This document shows positions 26,360 to 35,485 of a stretch of 64,000 bases of DNA, one piece after another; position 1 is the first letter of the stretch, and the number at the start of each line of letters is the position of its first letter. Source of the DNA: Actinoplanes philippinensis (lineage in GTDB: Bacteria; Actinomycetota; Actinomycetes; Mycobacteriales; Micromonosporaceae); assembly GCF_900113015.1 (NCBI RefSeq), contig NZ_FONV01000003.1, positions 310,001 to 374,000 on the forward strand, in the 5' to 3' direction. The notes under the pieces were generated by a model. The model did no database searches. It was not told the DNA's origin and saw only the letters and a list, made by a program, of their open reading frames with translations. The position numbers and the translations under genes were made by a program.

Positions 26360-27023
26360 TGATCAGCCCGTCCTTCATCACGATCTGCCGGCGGGCGCGG
26401 GCCGCGACGTCGCGGTCGTGGGTGACCAGGACGACCGCGACGCCGTCGTCGACGAGCGATTCGAGCAGCGCCAGGACGGACTGGCCGGTGGCCGAGTCGA
26501 GGTTGCCGGTGGGCTCGTCGGCGAGCAGCACGGACGGGCCGGTGACCAGGGCGCGGGCGATGGCGACGCGCTGCTGCTCGCCACCGGACATCTGGTTGGG
26601 GCGGTGGGTGATGCGGTGGGCGAGGCCGACCCGTTCGAGCATGGTGGCGGCGCGCTCCCGGCGCTCGCGGCGGCCGACGCCCCGGTAGACCAGGGGCAGG
26701 CCGACGTTGTCCTGCGCGGTGGTACGGGCGAGCAGGTGGAACGACTGGAAGACGAACCCGATGGTGGTGTTGCGCAGCGCGGCCATCTCGTCGGGGCTGA
26801 GCGTGCTGACGTCCCGGCCGCCGATCAGCAGGGTGCCGCCGGTGGGCCGGTCGAGGCCGCCGAGCAGGTGCATGAGGGTGGACTTGCCGGAGCCGGACGT
26901 GCCGACGATGGCCACGTAGTCGCCCGGGTCGACGGTCAGCGACACGCCGCGCAGCGCCGGCACGGAGACGCCGTCCAGCTGGTAGGTACGGCTCACGTCG
27001 TCGGCGACGATCGCGGCGGTCAC
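26346..27023 (-). CDS. MacB/LolD-type ABC exporter ATPase
   Basis: A 225-residue ATPase with Walker [10 protein letters not shown] at residues 41-49, Q-loop FVFQSFHLL, signature [15 protein letters not shown], Walker [13 protein letters not shown] and H-loop VTHDRD. The pattern [14 protein letters not shown] is typical of the MacB/LolD/FtsE subfamily. It overlaps the adaptor gene by 4 nt and the permease gene by 14 nt, so all three are translationally coupled and should form one membrane complex on the cytoplasmic face. Confidence 0.92.
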   Translation of the reverse strand: MTAAIVADDVSRTYQLDGVSVPALRGVSLTVDPGDYVAIVGTSGSGKSTLMHLLGGLDRPTGGTLLIGGRDVSTLSPDEMAALRNTTIGFVFQSFHLLARTTAQDNVGLPLVYRGVGRRERRERAATMLERVGLAHRITHRPNQMSGGEQQRVAIARALVTGPSVLLADEPTGNLDSATGQSVLALLESLVDDGVAVVLVTHDRDVAARARRQIVMKDGLISETR

Positions 27024-28357
27024 GGGGCCTTCCCGCCGGCGTCGACCTGGTCGGCCCCGGCGACGACGACCCGCTCCCCCGCGCTGACCCCGGAGACGAT
27101 CTGCACGGTGTCCTCGCCCTGCACGCCGAGCCGCACCGGGACGGCGGTGTAGCGGCCGTCCCGGACGGTCCAGACGGTGTCGCGGCCGTCGGCGCTGACG
27201 ACCGCGGAGGCCGGGACGGTGACCGCGCCGGCGGCCTGCCGGACCTTGAGGCGGATGACCGCGCTCATGCCCGGCCGGGGGCTCGGGGCGGGCTCGCCGC
27301 TGTCCGGGAACGAGCCCTCGCCGAGCTCGAGCCGCACCCGGTAGGAGACGCCGCCGCGGGCCGAGGTGGTGGGCAGCAGGTCGACGGCACGGACGGTGGC
27401 CGGGTACGCGGCGCCGGGCGCGGCGTCCAGCTCGGCCTCCGCCGCGACGCCCTCGGCCACCAGCAGCACGTCGGTCTCGTCGACCTCGGCGGAGAGCCCG
27501 AGACGGCCGGTGTCGACGACGGTCACCACCGGGGTGCCGGCGGCGACCCAGCCGCCCTCGGGGATCGCGGCGTCCACCCCGGACATGCCGCCGGACGTGC
27601 CGGCCGGGGCCTGCCCGGTCTCCAGGAGCCCGGCCAGCGAGCCGCCGCCGGTCGGCGCCGGGCCGCCGAGCTGCACCACGCCGGCCACCGGGGCGCGCAG
27701 GGTGAGGGCGTCGACGGCGGCGTCGGCCAACTCGTACGCCTGCTCGGCCTGCAACCGCTGAGCGGCGGAGAGGGCGCCCATGGCGCGGTTGAGGGAGGCG
27801 ACGCCGCGTTGCACCGACCGCAGGGCGGTCGCCGAGGCCAGCGAGGCGGTCTCGTAGTTCTTCTCGGCGGCGTCGACCTGGTGCAGCAGGGTCTTCTTGA
27901 CCTGGGGGTCGGCGATCTGCGCGGCGGCGGCCCGGGCCTGCTCGAAGGCGTCGGCGGCCTGCTCGTCGGTGCGTTTGCGGACGGCCGCGAACTCGGCCGT
28001 GCCGCCGGCGCTCAGGCCCCCGCCGGAGGGGGCGCGCTCGACGGCCTCGGCGGCGGCGTCCCGGCGGCGGGTCAGCTCGGGCGAGTCGATGACGGCGAGC
28101 ACGTCGCCCTCGCGCACCCGCTGCCCGGGCTCGGCGTGCAGCTCGCGGAGGGTGCCGGAGGCCGGCGCGGTCAGGGTCGCCGCGGTGCGCGCGGTCACGG
28201 TGCCCGGGGCCTCGACGATCTCGTCGACCGTGCCGACCTCGGCGTTGCCCAGCCGGACCGGGTCGGGCGCGTCGTCGCAGGACGCCGCGGTCATCGGCAG
28301 CAGCACCAGGGCGCCGGCGGCGAGGATCACTGCACGGGAGCGATACACGACCGCCAC
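27020..28357 (-). CDS. MacA-like efflux adaptor (HlyD family)
   Basis: A ~445-residue adaptor protein. After an N-terminal hydrophobic segment ending TAASC (a possible but weak lipobox) it shows the lipoyl/barrel-sandwich halves: GTVTARTAATLTAPASGTL with RVREGDVLAVID, and LTLRAPVAGVVQLGG. Between them is a long helical, Ala-rich hairpin. The beta-barrel and C-terminal parts contain GRLGLSAEVDETDVLLV and VTVPASAVVSADGRDTVW. The start is unsure: GTG at 28357 or 28348, with no strong ribosome binding site. In a Gram-positive cell it would extend outward from the membrane and partner the MacB-like permease encoded downstream. Confidence 0.85.
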   Translation of the reverse strand: MAVVYRSRAVILAAGALVLLPMTAASCDDAPDPVRLGNAEVGTVDEIVEAPGTVTARTAATLTAPASGTLRELHAEPGQRVREGDVLAVIDSPELTRRRDAAAEAVERAPSGGGLSAGGTAEFAAVRKRTDEQAADAFEQARAAAAQIADPQVKKTLLHQVDAAEKNYETASLASATALRSVQRGVASLNRAMGALSAAQRLQAEQAYELADAAVDALTLRAPVAGVVQLGGPAPTGGGSLAGLLETGQAPAGTSGGMSGVDAAIPEGGWVAAGTPVVTVVDTGRLGLSAEVDETDVLLVAEGVAAEAELDAAPGAAYPATVRAVDLLPTTSARGGVSYRVRLELGEGSFPDSGEPAPSPRPGMSAVIRLKVRQAAGAVTVPASAVVSADGRDTVWTVRDGRYTAVPVRLGVQGEDTVQIVSGVSAGERVVVAGADQVDAGGKAP

Positions 28358-28373
28358 TCTATGCCGGGAACGA

Positions 28374-28409
28374 CACGGCGGGCCGCCCTCGAGGGGACGG
28401 CCCGCCGTG
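28374..28409 (-). terminator. Terminator after the L,D-transpeptidase gene
   Basis: A perfect 12-bp stem CACGGCGGGCCG (28374-28385) pairs with 28398-28409, directly downstream of the gene that ends at 28425. Confidence 0.75.
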
Positions 28410-28424
28410 GATGTCACCGGACGG

Positions 28425-29180
28425 TCAGGTGCCGGGGCGACGGCCGAAGACCTTGACGGTCATGCCGATCTTGCCGATGCTCCAGTACTTCTGCGCGTCC
28501 TGCTGCAGGAGGTTCACACAGCCGTGCGACCCGCGCCACTTGTCGTGGATGTAGGTCGTGGTCTGGTGGAAGCCCCGCCCGCCGATGAAGCGCTGCCAGT
28601 ACGGCAGCCACACCTCGTACGGGTCGGACCACTCCTTCTTCGTCCGCTTGTTGATCGTGAAGGTGCCGGCCGGGGTGCGGTAGCCCTTGTACCCGGTACG
28701 GGTGATGGTGGGCTTGACGTACACCGCGCCGTTCTTCATCACCCAGGTCGTCTGGTTGGTCAGATCGACACAGAAGGTGATGCCCTTCTTCTTGGCCTTG
28801 CAGGCCGACGTCTTCGTCGCCGCCAGTCGCTTGGCGACGTCGAAGGTGGTCGGGCCGGCCAGGCCCTGGGCCGGCTGGATGCCGAAGCGCTTCTGGAACT
28901 TGGTGATCGCGGCACAGTCGGCGGGCGACTGCTTGCCGTCGACCGTGACCGTCCCGTATCCGCCCAGCTGCTTCAGATAGCCCTCGACCTGCTTCTGGTA
29001 CTTGCCGGTCGCGCACGACGCGGCGGCCGCCTTGGTGACCACCGTGGTGGTCACGGCCGCGGTCACCGGCGCGGACGCACCGGCGCTCGCCGGCGTCAGC
29101 GCGAAAGCGCCGAGACCGCTGCCGACCAGTGCCGCCATGGCGGCGCCGGCGAGGCGAGCGGAAACCCGTCCCCTTGCCAA
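28425..29180 (-). CDS. Secreted L,D-transpeptidase (YkuD) with peptidoglycan-binding domain
   Basis: A ~251-residue exported enzyme that forms 3-3 cross-links or attaches proteins in peptidoglycan. The TTG at 29180 follows GGGGAGG at good spacing and gives a Sec signal (VSARLAGAAMAALVGSG...). Next is a peptidoglycan-binding-like module (YLKQLGGYGTVTVDGKQSPA, KFQKRFGIQPAQGLAG). The YkuD catalytic domain contains YRTPAGTFTINK, FHQTTTYIHDKWRGSHGCVN with the nucleophilic Cys, and a terminal VKVFG strand. A longer in-frame N-terminus is possible but lacks a signal-like start. It stands alone between two terminators. Confidence 0.88.
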   Translation of the reverse strand: MARGRVSARLAGAAMAALVGSGLGAFALTPASAGASAPVTAAVTTTVVTKAAAASCATGKYQKQVEGYLKQLGGYGTVTVDGKQSPADCAAITKFQKRFGIQPAQGLAGPTTFDVAKRLAATKTSACKAKKKGITFCVDLTNQTTWVMKNGAVYVKPTITRTGYKGYRTPAGTFTINKRTKKEWSDPYEVWLPYWQRFIGGRGFHQTTTYIHDKWRGSHGCVNLLQQDAQKYWSIGKIGMTVKVFGRRPGT

Positions 29181-29306
29181 AACGTTCCTCCCCAGGACTG
29201 TTGTCCGCACATAGAAGCACAGCCGGCCCAGCGTGTGGAGAACGGGAAGGCCGGTGACACGAAACCGGTATGCCATCGGCATCCGGCGCCACCGGGTTGA
29301 GATGAT

Positions 29307-29951
29307 TCAGCTACCGGGAGTGGCGAAGTCCTGGACCCAGTAGGGCGTGTCGTCGGCGGCCACGGCCAGCCCGACACCCATCTGGTCGAGGCGGCAGTCC
29401 AGGATGTTCTCCCGATGGCCGGGGCTCTTCATCCAGTCGGCCATCACCCGGTGGGCGCTGCCCTGGCCCTTGGCGATGTTCTCGCCGTAGCGGCTCCACG
29501 TGTACCCGGCGTCGGTGACCCGCCGGCCGGCCCTCTCCCCGGACGGGGACTCGTGGTCGAAATAGCCGCGCCGGGCCATGTCGGCGGCGTGCCGGCCGGC
29601 GGCCTCGCTCAGCCGGTGGTCCAGCGTGACCGGGTCGCAGCCGGCCGCCTTGCGCTTCTCGTTGACCAGCGCGAGGATCTGCTGCTGCGCCGCCGACGGG
29701 GAGCCGGGGACGGCCGGGGCGGCAGCCCGGCCCCGGGGACGCTCCGATTCGGACCGGCCGGGCGGGTTCACCCGGCGGGGCGCGTCGCCCCATCCCGCCA
29801 CCGGGGGCCGTCCCCCGGCCGTCACCGGCGGCCGGGCGCTCGCGGTGACGTCCGGTGCGACCGGTGGGCCGTACGCCAGCGCCGGGGTGGCGCATCCGCC
29901 GGCCGCCAGCGCCGCCACCGCCAGACCGAGCCCCACCGAAGGTTTGCGCAT
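29307..29951 (-). CDS. Secreted CAP-domain (SCP/PR-1-like) protein
   Basis: A 214-residue exported protein. The signal MRKPSVGLGLAVAALAAGGC includes a possible lipobox (AAGGC at 16-20) but also an ALA cut site, so lipidation is unsure. A Pro/Arg-rich linker to ~85 is followed by a CAP domain of the bacterial type: ILALVNEKRKAAGCDPVTLD, RHAADMARRGYFDHESPSGE, RYGENIAKGQ, MKSPGHRENILD and YWVQDFATPG. The His and Glu of the CAP cavity are in place. Roles reported for bacterial CAP proteins are varied (adhesion, sterol binding, sporulation), so no specific role is assigned. Confidence 0.88.
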   Translation of the reverse strand: MRKPSVGLGLAVAALAAGGCATPALAYGPPVAPDVTASARPPVTAGGRPPVAGWGDAPRRVNPPGRSESERPRGRAAAPAVPGSPSAAQQQILALVNEKRKAAGCDPVTLDHRLSEAAGRHAADMARRGYFDHESPSGERAGRRVTDAGYTWSRYGENIAKGQGSAHRVMADWMKSPGHRENILDCRLDQMGVGLAVAADDTPYWVQDFATPGS

Positions 29952-30161
29952 CTCGCCGTCGATCCCTTGTTCGCCGCGCCCCGGCCGCTCCGGGGCGCTC
30001 CAGAGATGACCAACGGCCCGGCCAGCGGAAACGGAACGGAACTCCGATCACACGAGTCGCACAGCCGCACAGGTTTCCGGCTTTCCTCCGCCTATCGGGG
30101 TAATCCACTCAGTCCGATCTCCCGGTCCGGCCGGTGGTCCCGGCCGTGGGTTCGCCGTCGC

Positions 30162-30167
30162 TACGGT
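30162..30167 (+). promoter_or_regulatory. -10 box of a probable leaderless promoter (acyltransferase)
   Basis: TACGGT ends 6 nt before the GTG at 30174; no Shine-Dalgarno is present. Confidence 0.4.
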
Positions 30168-30173
30168 TTCGCG

Positions 30174-31466
30174 GTGCGCAACCGCTACCTGGACACGCTC
30201 CGTGCCGCGGCGATCGTCCGGGTCGTCGTCTATCACCACTTCGGATGGGCGTGGCTGTCGCTCGCCCTGCCGGCGATGGGCGTCATGTTCGCGGTCGCCG
30301 GCTCGCTGACCGCGGCCTCCCTGGACCGGCGGCCGGCCGGAGCGGTCGTGGCGTCCCGGCTGCGCCGGCTGCTGCCGCCGCTGTGGCTGCTCGGCGCGGT
30401 CGTCGTCCCGGCCATGCTCACCACCGGCTGGGCCCGGGAGTCCGGCGGCGCGCACCCGTACAGCCCGGCCGGTCTTCTGCTCTGGATCCTGCCGCTGGCC
30501 GACCCGCCCGGCAGCGACGCCGCGGTCGACGCGTGGGAGCCGCTCTGGTACATCCGCGCCTACCTGTGGTTCGTGCTGCTCACCCCCCTGCTGTACGCGC
30601 TGTGGAAGAGGGTGGGCTGGGTGCTGGTCGCGGCGCCGATCGCCGGTCTGGCCCTGCTCGACAAGACCGGCCTGACCCTGCCGGACGCCGCCGACGCGGC
30701 CCTGTGGGACCTGGTCACCTACGGCGCCTGCTGGATCACCGGGTTCGCGCACCGTGACGGCCGGCTGGCCCGGCTGCACCCCGCCGTCGTGTTCTGGGGC
30801 GCGATCGGGCTCGGCGCGGCCGCCCTCTACTGGCAGAGCGGGCACCAGGGCGAGGACGTGTGGGACCTGAACGACGTGTCCGAGTCGCAGGCGCTGTGGT
30901 CGCTGGCGTTCGTGCTGCTCGTGCTGCGCTGGCAGCCGGACATGACGCGGCTGTCCCGGATCCGGCCGCTGGACCGGCTGGTCGGCCTGCTCAACGGGCG
31001 GGCCGTCACGATCTACCTGTGGCACAACATCGCCATCGCCGGGATCTGGCCGGTGCTGGAACTCGCCGGGCACGACGACCTCGGCCGGTGGGAGAAGCCG
31101 GTCACCCTGGCGATGACGGTGCTGCTCACCGGGGTGGCGGTGCTGACGTTCGGCTGGGTCGAGGACCTGGCGGCGGGCCGCGCTCCACGGGTGTGGCCCG
31201 CCTATCTGCCACCCGCGCCGGCCGTCCCGCCCGCGGAGGCGCCCGCCCGGGAGCGGGACGAGCCGCCGCGCCCGCCGGAGCAGGAACGCCGGCACGTCGC
31301 CGACGAGCCGGTCACCGAACGGATCGCCCACGACATGCCGGTGGCCGGGCGGCAACCCGGCCGGGCCGGCGCGCACGGTGGAGTGCCGTGGGCCGGGAAC
31401 ACCGTGCCGCTGCCCCGCGGTCCGCGGCCGCCGCTGCGGTTCACCGGCCGCGACGGCGCCCCCTGA
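30174..31466 (+). CDS. Acyltransferase 3 family membrane protein
   Basis: A ~430-residue integral membrane protein with about ten hydrophobic segments. It belongs to the acyltransferase-3 (OafA/NodX) family: NRYLDTLRAAAIVRVVVYHH carries the conserved opening with its catalytic-type His, followed by RLRRLLPPLWLLGAV, WEPLWYIRAYLWFVLL and ITIYLWHNIAIAG-like late motifs. The cytoplasmic tail from ~350 is Pro/Arg-rich and probably disordered. GTG at 30174 is chosen because the family motif begins at once and a -10 box precedes it. Members O-acylate sugars, lipids or antibiotics at the membrane; the acceptor is unknown. A strong terminator follows. Confidence 0.85.
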   Translation: MRNRYLDTLRAAAIVRVVVYHHFGWAWLSLALPAMGVMFAVAGSLTAASLDRRPAGAVVASRLRRLLPPLWLLGAVVVPAMLTTGWARESGGAHPYSPAGLLLWILPLADPPGSDAAVDAWEPLWYIRAYLWFVLLTPLLYALWKRVGWVLVAAPIAGLALLDKTGLTLPDAADAALWDLVTYGACWITGFAHRDGRLARLHPAVVFWGAIGLGAAALYWQSGHQGEDVWDLNDVSESQALWSLAFVLLVLRWQPDMTRLSRIRPLDRLVGLLNGRAVTIYLWHNIAIAGIWPVLELAGHDDLGRWEKPVTLAMTVLLTGVAVLTFGWVEDLAAGRAPRVWPAYLPPAPAVPPAEAPARERDEPPRPPEQERRHVADEPVTERIAHDMPVAGRQPGRAGAHGGVPWAGNTVPLPRGPRPPLRFTGRDGAP

Positions 31467-31470
31467 GCAG

Positions 31471-31515
31471 GCCGGTCCCGGTGTGCGGAGGGCGGCCACG
31501 CACCGGGACCGGCCG
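31471..31515 (+). terminator. Terminator after the acyltransferase gene
   Basis: A perfect 14-bp stem GGCCGGTCCCGGTG (31471-31484) pairs with 31502-31515, 4 nt after the stop. It isolates the following chemosensory operon. Confidence 0.8.
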
Positions 31516-31609
31516 ACCCGTTCAGCCCGGGAGGGCCACTGTCGGCGGGCGGCGTACGGCGTACCCCCGGAATGCTTTGAAAGCCGAGCGGAGCTCGGGA
31601 AACGCTGGC

Positions 31610-31615
31610 TAGCCT
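31610..31615 (+). promoter_or_regulatory. -10 box of a probable leaderless promoter (chemosensory operon)
   Basis: TAGCCT ends 6 nt before the GTG of the first cheW at 31622. No good -35 hexamer is seen. Confidence 0.45.
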
Positions 31616-31621
31616 GAGGCC

Positions 31622-32119
31622 GTGGGGGGGCTGCCGGGCGGTGTGCTGACTCCGGCGCCGGCCGCCGGAGTGTCCGCGCTGGTGTTCCGGGCCGGGCCGC
31701 TCTACTGCGCGCTGCCGCTCGCCGACGTCATCGAGACCATGCGCCCGCTGCGGACCCGGCCGCTCGCCGGCACCCCGCCCTACGTGCGCGGGCTGACCAT
31801 CCTGCGTGGCGCGCCGGCCCCGGTGATCGACATGACCCGTCTGCTGACCGGCGTGGAGGCGCCGATCGACAGGTATGTGGCGGTGCGGGCCGGCCGCGGC
31901 CCGGTCGCCTGCGCCACCGGCCCGGTGCTCGGCGTGCAGGATGTCCAGGTGGCGCCGCCGGAGGGGCCGGCCGCGCTGTTCACCGGAGTCTCCAAGGCCC
32001 TGATCGCGGCCGTCGGCACGGTCGGGACGGAGCCGCTGCTGCTGCTGCGCAGCATCGCCGCCGTGCCCGACGAGGTGTGGGAGGCCGCCGGTGGCACGCC
32101 ACCTGAGGTCCCGTCATGA
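31622..32119 (+). CDS. cheW: CheW-like coupling protein 1
   Basis: A 165-residue CheW-domain protein that would link receptors to the CheA kinase. The SH3-like core is visible: ALVFRAGPLYCALPLADVIETM, PPYVRGLTILRGAPAPVIDM (the conserved G-x-x-x-x-R-G...P-V-I-D element) and a second subdomain from YVAVRAGRGPVACATGPVLGV. It opens a run of seven genes with 4-nt or shorter overlaps; its stop overlaps the cheR ATG at 32116-32119. The GTG at 31622 has a -10-like box just upstream, so the operon message may be leaderless. Confidence 0.85.
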   Translation: MGGLPGGVLTPAPAAGVSALVFRAGPLYCALPLADVIETMRPLRTRPLAGTPPYVRGLTILRGAPAPVIDMTRLLTGVEAPIDRYVAVRAGRGPVACATGPVLGVQDVQVAPPEGPAALFTGVSKALIAAVGTVGTEPLLLLRSIAAVPDEVWEAAGGTPPEVPS

Positions 32120-33480
32120 TCGCCGCGGCGTCGCTGACCCGGTTCCGGGAGCTGCTGCAGAGACGCCTCGGCTGGACGTTCGTCGACAACGACCTGGGGC
32201 ACACCGCCGACGTGCTGGCCGCCCGCGCCCAGGCGCACGGGCTCACCGAGCGGGAGTACCTGGACCGGCTGGCCGGGCGCCGGTGGACCGCCGAGACCGC
32301 CGAGCTGGCGAGCGCGCTGAGCATCACCGAGACCTACTTCTTCCGGCACACCGAGCAGTTCCGGGTGCTGTCCGAACGGGTGCTGCCGGAGCTGATCGAC
32401 ACCCGGTCCGGGCAGCGGGTGCTGCGGCTGCTGTCGGTCGGCTGTTCGTCCGGCGAGGAGGCGTACTCGCTGGCCATCGCGGCGATCCGGGCCCGGCCGG
32501 GACCGGACTGGATCGTGACGGTGACCGGTGTCGACGCCAACCGGGAGATGCTGCGCCGGGCCCGGGAGGCCGTCTACTCGGCGTGGTCGCTGCGGGACAC
32601 CCCGGACGACGTGCGCCGGCGCTGGTTCCGGCCGGTCGAGGACGGTTTCCGGGTGGCCGACGAGGTGACGGCGACGGTCCGGTTCGTCGAGCACAACGTG
32701 GCCGGCGACGACCCGCAGCTGTGGCATCCGGCCCGCTACGACGTGATCTTCTGCCGCAACCTGCTGATGTACCTGACCGCGGACGTCGCCGCCGAGCTGA
32801 TCCGCCGGATGACCCGGACCCTGACCGACGGCGGGTTCCTCTTCCTCGGGCACACCGACTCGCTCGGCAGCCACCCCGACGGGCTGGACGTGTGCCACGT
32901 CGACGGCACCGTCTACTACCAGCGGCGGGTGGTCGCGGCGCCCCGCGAGCCGGTGCCCGCTCCGCCACCGCGCCGGGTCACGCCCGCTCCCCCGCCACCG
33001 CCGCGCCCACCGGACCGGCAGCGGGTGCTCGGGCTGATGCGCGACGACCGGTTCGCCGAGGCCCTGGACGCCGCCGGGACCGGCGACTCGCTCACCCGTG
33101 GTGTGCTGCTGGCCCAGCTCGGCCGGGTCGACGAGGCCCGGGACACCGCCAACCGGCTGCTGCACGCCGGTGGGCCGCAGGCCGACGCCCACCATCTGCT
33201 CGGCGTCTGTCACGAGCTGGACTGCGCGGACCGGGCGGCCGGGCAGTATCGTCTCGCCGCCTACCTGGACCCCCGGTTCGCGATGCCCCGGCTCCGGATG
33301 GGCCTGCTCGCCCGGCGGCGCGGCGACGACCGGGGCGCCGCCGACCATCTGTCCGGCGCGCTGGAGCTGCTCCCCACCGAGAGCGACGAGCGGATCGTGC
33401 ACTTCGGCGGCGGGTTCGGCCGGCTCGCCCTGACCACGCTGTGCCGCACCGAGCTGGAAGCATGCGGGGTCCGCCGATGA
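32116..33480 (+). CDS. cheR: Chemoreceptor methyltransferase CheR with TPR extension
   Basis: A 454-residue CheR. The helical N-domain ([20 protein letters not shown]) precedes the SAM-dependent methyltransferase, with [17 protein letters not shown] motif [16 protein letters not shown] at about 106-120, and [14 protein letters not shown]. After a Pro-rich linker (~275-300) the C-terminal ~150 residues form TPR-like helices ([37 protein letters not shown]). CheR-TPR fusions are typical of non-motility, FrzF/WspC-like chemosensory systems. It methylates receptor glutamates using S-adenosylmethionine. The start overlaps cheW and the end overlaps the second cheW. Confidence 0.92.
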   Translation: MIAAASLTRFRELLQRRLGWTFVDNDLGHTADVLAARAQAHGLTEREYLDRLAGRRWTAETAELASALSITETYFFRHTEQFRVLSERVLPELIDTRSGQRVLRLLSVGCSSGEEAYSLAIAAIRARPGPDWIVTVTGVDANREMLRRAREAVYSAWSLRDTPDDVRRRWFRPVEDGFRVADEVTATVRFVEHNVAGDDPQLWHPARYDVIFCRNLLMYLTADVAAELIRRMTRTLTDGGFLFLGHTDSLGSHPDGLDVCHVDGTVYYQRRVVAAPREPVPAPPPRRVTPAPPPPPRPPDRQRVLGLMRDDRFAEALDAAGTGDSLTRGVLLAQLGRVDEARDTANRLLHAGGPQADAHHLLGVCHELDCADRAAGQYRLAAYLDPRFAMPRLRMGLLARRRGDDRGAADHLSGALELLPTESDERIVHFGGGFGRLALTTLCRTELEACGVRR

Positions 33481-34019
33481 CCCGGGCGACAGTGGCCGAG
33501 CGGGTGGCCCGCCTGCGCGACGACTTCGACAGGTCCTTCGCCGACCCGGCCCGCGTCTTCGACGACGAGAACATCGAGCTTCTGGCGGTACGGGCGGGCG
33601 AGCGGCCGTACGCGATCCGGCTGGACCAGTCCTCCGGCGTCCATCCCGACCGGCCGGTGACGGCCCTGCCCACCACGGTCCGGGCGCTGCTCGGGGTGGC
33701 CGGCTACGCGGGCACCGTGGTTCCCGTCTACGACCTGGCCGGGCTGCTCGGCCACCCGGTCCCGCAGCGGCCCCGCTGGCTGCTGCTCACCACCGGCGCC
33801 CCGCCGCTGGCGCTCGCCTTCCACGAGCTGGACCGGCACCTGCGGGTCCCGGCTGCCGACGTCATCGACGGGACGGCCGACGGGGCCGGGCAGCGCGGCT
33901 GCCTGCGCGGCATGGTACGGCTCGCCGACGGCGACCGGCCGATCGTGGACGTGCCGGCCGCGCGGGAGCTCGTACATCAGCTGGCCGGACACCGGCCCGT
34001 CCCCGAGGAGATCCGATGA
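33477..34019 (+). CDS. CheW-like coupling protein 2 with N-terminal extension
   Basis: A 180-residue CheW-domain protein. A helical, charged N-terminal extension of ~30 residues ([20 protein letters not shown]) precedes the core: [40 protein letters not shown] and [23 protein letters not shown] at 33477 overlaps the cheR stop by 4 nt; the stop overlaps the mcp ATG. The presence of two different CheW proteins flanking cheR suggests one serves the receptor arrays and the other a second partner, as in Wsp/Frz-like systems. It differs enough from CheW 1 that duplication would be old. Confidence 0.85.
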   Translation: MTRATVAERVARLRDDFDRSFADPARVFDDENIELLAVRAGERPYAIRLDQSSGVHPDRPVTALPTTVRALLGVAGYAGTVVPVYDLAGLLGHPVPQRPRWLLLTTGAPPLALAFHELDRHLRVPAADVIDGTADGAGQRGCLRGMVRLADGDRPIVDVPAARELVHQLAGHRPVPEEIR

Positions 34020-35485
34020 TGGCCGGGCGCACCTACGGCGGGAAACTGGCGATCGGTGTCGGGATAACCGTCACGCTGACCCTGCTCACCATCGTGACGT
34101 CGGTAGTCGGGCTGGTGTTCGTGGTCAAGGCGAAGGACGCCACCATCGCGTCGGCGACCGAGTGTCTCTCCGGTGCGGAGAACCTGAGCCGGCTGATGGA
34201 GAAGCGGATCGCCGACTACCGGGCGTACCTGCTCAACAAGTCACCGGAGAGCGCCCGGCTGACCGAGGAGAGCCACCGGTCGTTCCGTCAGCTGCTCGGC
34301 GAGATGGGCTGCGCGAGTGGCGACGCGGAATCCAAGGCGAAGCTCACCGACATAACGGCCCTCGACGACAAGCACGCCGCGGCGACCACCGAGATGATGA
34401 CCACCCGGACACAGACCGACGACATCGAGGAGATCAACCGGCTGAACGACACCAGGGTGGTGCCGATCCGGGACGCGCTGCAGAAGGCGCTCACCGACCT
34501 GACCGAACTGGTCAGGATCGACGTGGCGGAGAGCCGCCAGGCGTCGTCGGACCGGGCCACCCAGGCGATGGTGCTGGTCGTCAGCCTCGGTGTGCTCACC
34601 ACGATCAGCGCGGTCCTGGTCGCGCTGCGGCTGAGCCGGGACCTCAAGCGCGAGGTCGGTACCGCGGTCGGGCACATCCAGAGCTCGTCGGCCCAGTTGG
34701 AGGCGGCGGCCGCGCAGCAGGTCAGCGGCGGCCGGGACCAGGCCAGCGCGATGAGCGAGATCACCACGACGATCAGCGAGCTGCTGATCACCTCCCGGCA
34801 GATCGCGGACAGCGCCCAGCGGGTGTCGAAGATCGCCGAGGAGACCGAGGCCGCCGCCCGCGCCGGGGACGCCACCATCGACCAGACCCGCACGTCGATC
34901 GGCACGATCCGCTCCCAGGTCGACCAGATCGTCCAGCACATGCTCGCGCTGGGCGAGAAGTCGCAGCAGATCGGCCAGGTGGTGGATCTCGTGTCGGAGC
35001 TGGCCGAGCAGACCAACATCCTGGCCATCAACGCGACCATCGAGGCCAGCGGGGCCGGCGAGTGGGGGCGGCGGTTCGCGGTGGTGGCCGAGGAGATCCG
35101 CAAGCTCGCCGACCGTACCGCGGGGTCGGCCAAGGAGATCCGGGCGCTGATCGAGGACGTCCGGGGCGCGGTCAACACCACCGTGATGGCCACCGAGATC
35201 GGGGCGAAGGCGGTCGACGCGGGGGCCCGGCAGTTCGACGACGCCACCAACTCGTTCCGGGAGATCGTGCAGCTGGTCGCCACCACCAACGACGCCACCC
35301 GGGAGATCGAGCTGTCCACCAAGCAGCAGACCACCGCCGTCGAGCAGGTCAACGTGGCCGCCTCGGACACCGCCCGGGTGTCCCGGGAGACCGAGGCCAG
35401 CGCGGTGCAGACCAAACAGACCGCCGCCCACCTGAGTACCCTCTCCAGTGACCTGCTGGAAATGGTCGGTACCGGGCGTCACTGA
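34016..35485 (+). CDS. Methyl-accepting chemotaxis-type receptor
   Basis: A 489-residue transmembrane receptor. TM1 is about residues 11-37; the external region to ~180 resembles a four-helix sensor ([20 protein letters not shown]); TM2 is about 183-205. There is no clear HAMP: the cytoplasmic part goes quickly into coiled coil ([20 protein letters not shown]). The signalling tip is [20 protein letters not shown] followed by [20 protein letters not shown]. It is encoded inside the che operon, so it is probably the dedicated receptor for this CheA. No C-terminal CheR/CheB tether pentapeptide is seen; the protein ends MVGTGRH. The ligand is unknown. Confidence 0.9.
   Translation: MMAGRTYGGKLAIGVGITVTLTLLTIVTSVVGLVFVVKAKDATIASATECLSGAENLSRLMEKRIADYRAYLLNKSPESARLTEESHRSFRQLLGEMGCASGDAESKAKLTDITALDDKHAAATTEMMTTRTQTDDIEEINRLNDTRVVPIRDALQKALTDLTELVRIDVAESRQASSDRATQAMVLVVSLGVLTTISAVLVALRLSRDLKREVGTAVGHIQSSSAQLEAAAAQQVSGGRDQASAMSEITTTISELLITSRQIADSAQRVSKIAEETEAAARAGDATIDQTRTSIGTIRSQVDQIVQHMLALGEKSQQIGQVVDLVSELAEQTNILAINATIEASGAGEWGRRFAVVAEEIRKLADRTAGSAKEIRALIEDVRGAVNTTVMATEIGAKAVDAGARQFDDATNSFREIVQLVATTNDATREIELSTKQQTTAVEQVNVAASDTARVSRETEASAVQTKQTAAHLSTLSSDLLEMVGTGRH

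Noticed and set aside
34016..35485. Receptor tether pentapeptide at the C-terminus of the che-operon receptor
   Set aside because: The end reads MVGTGRH, which does not match the NWETF-type tether.
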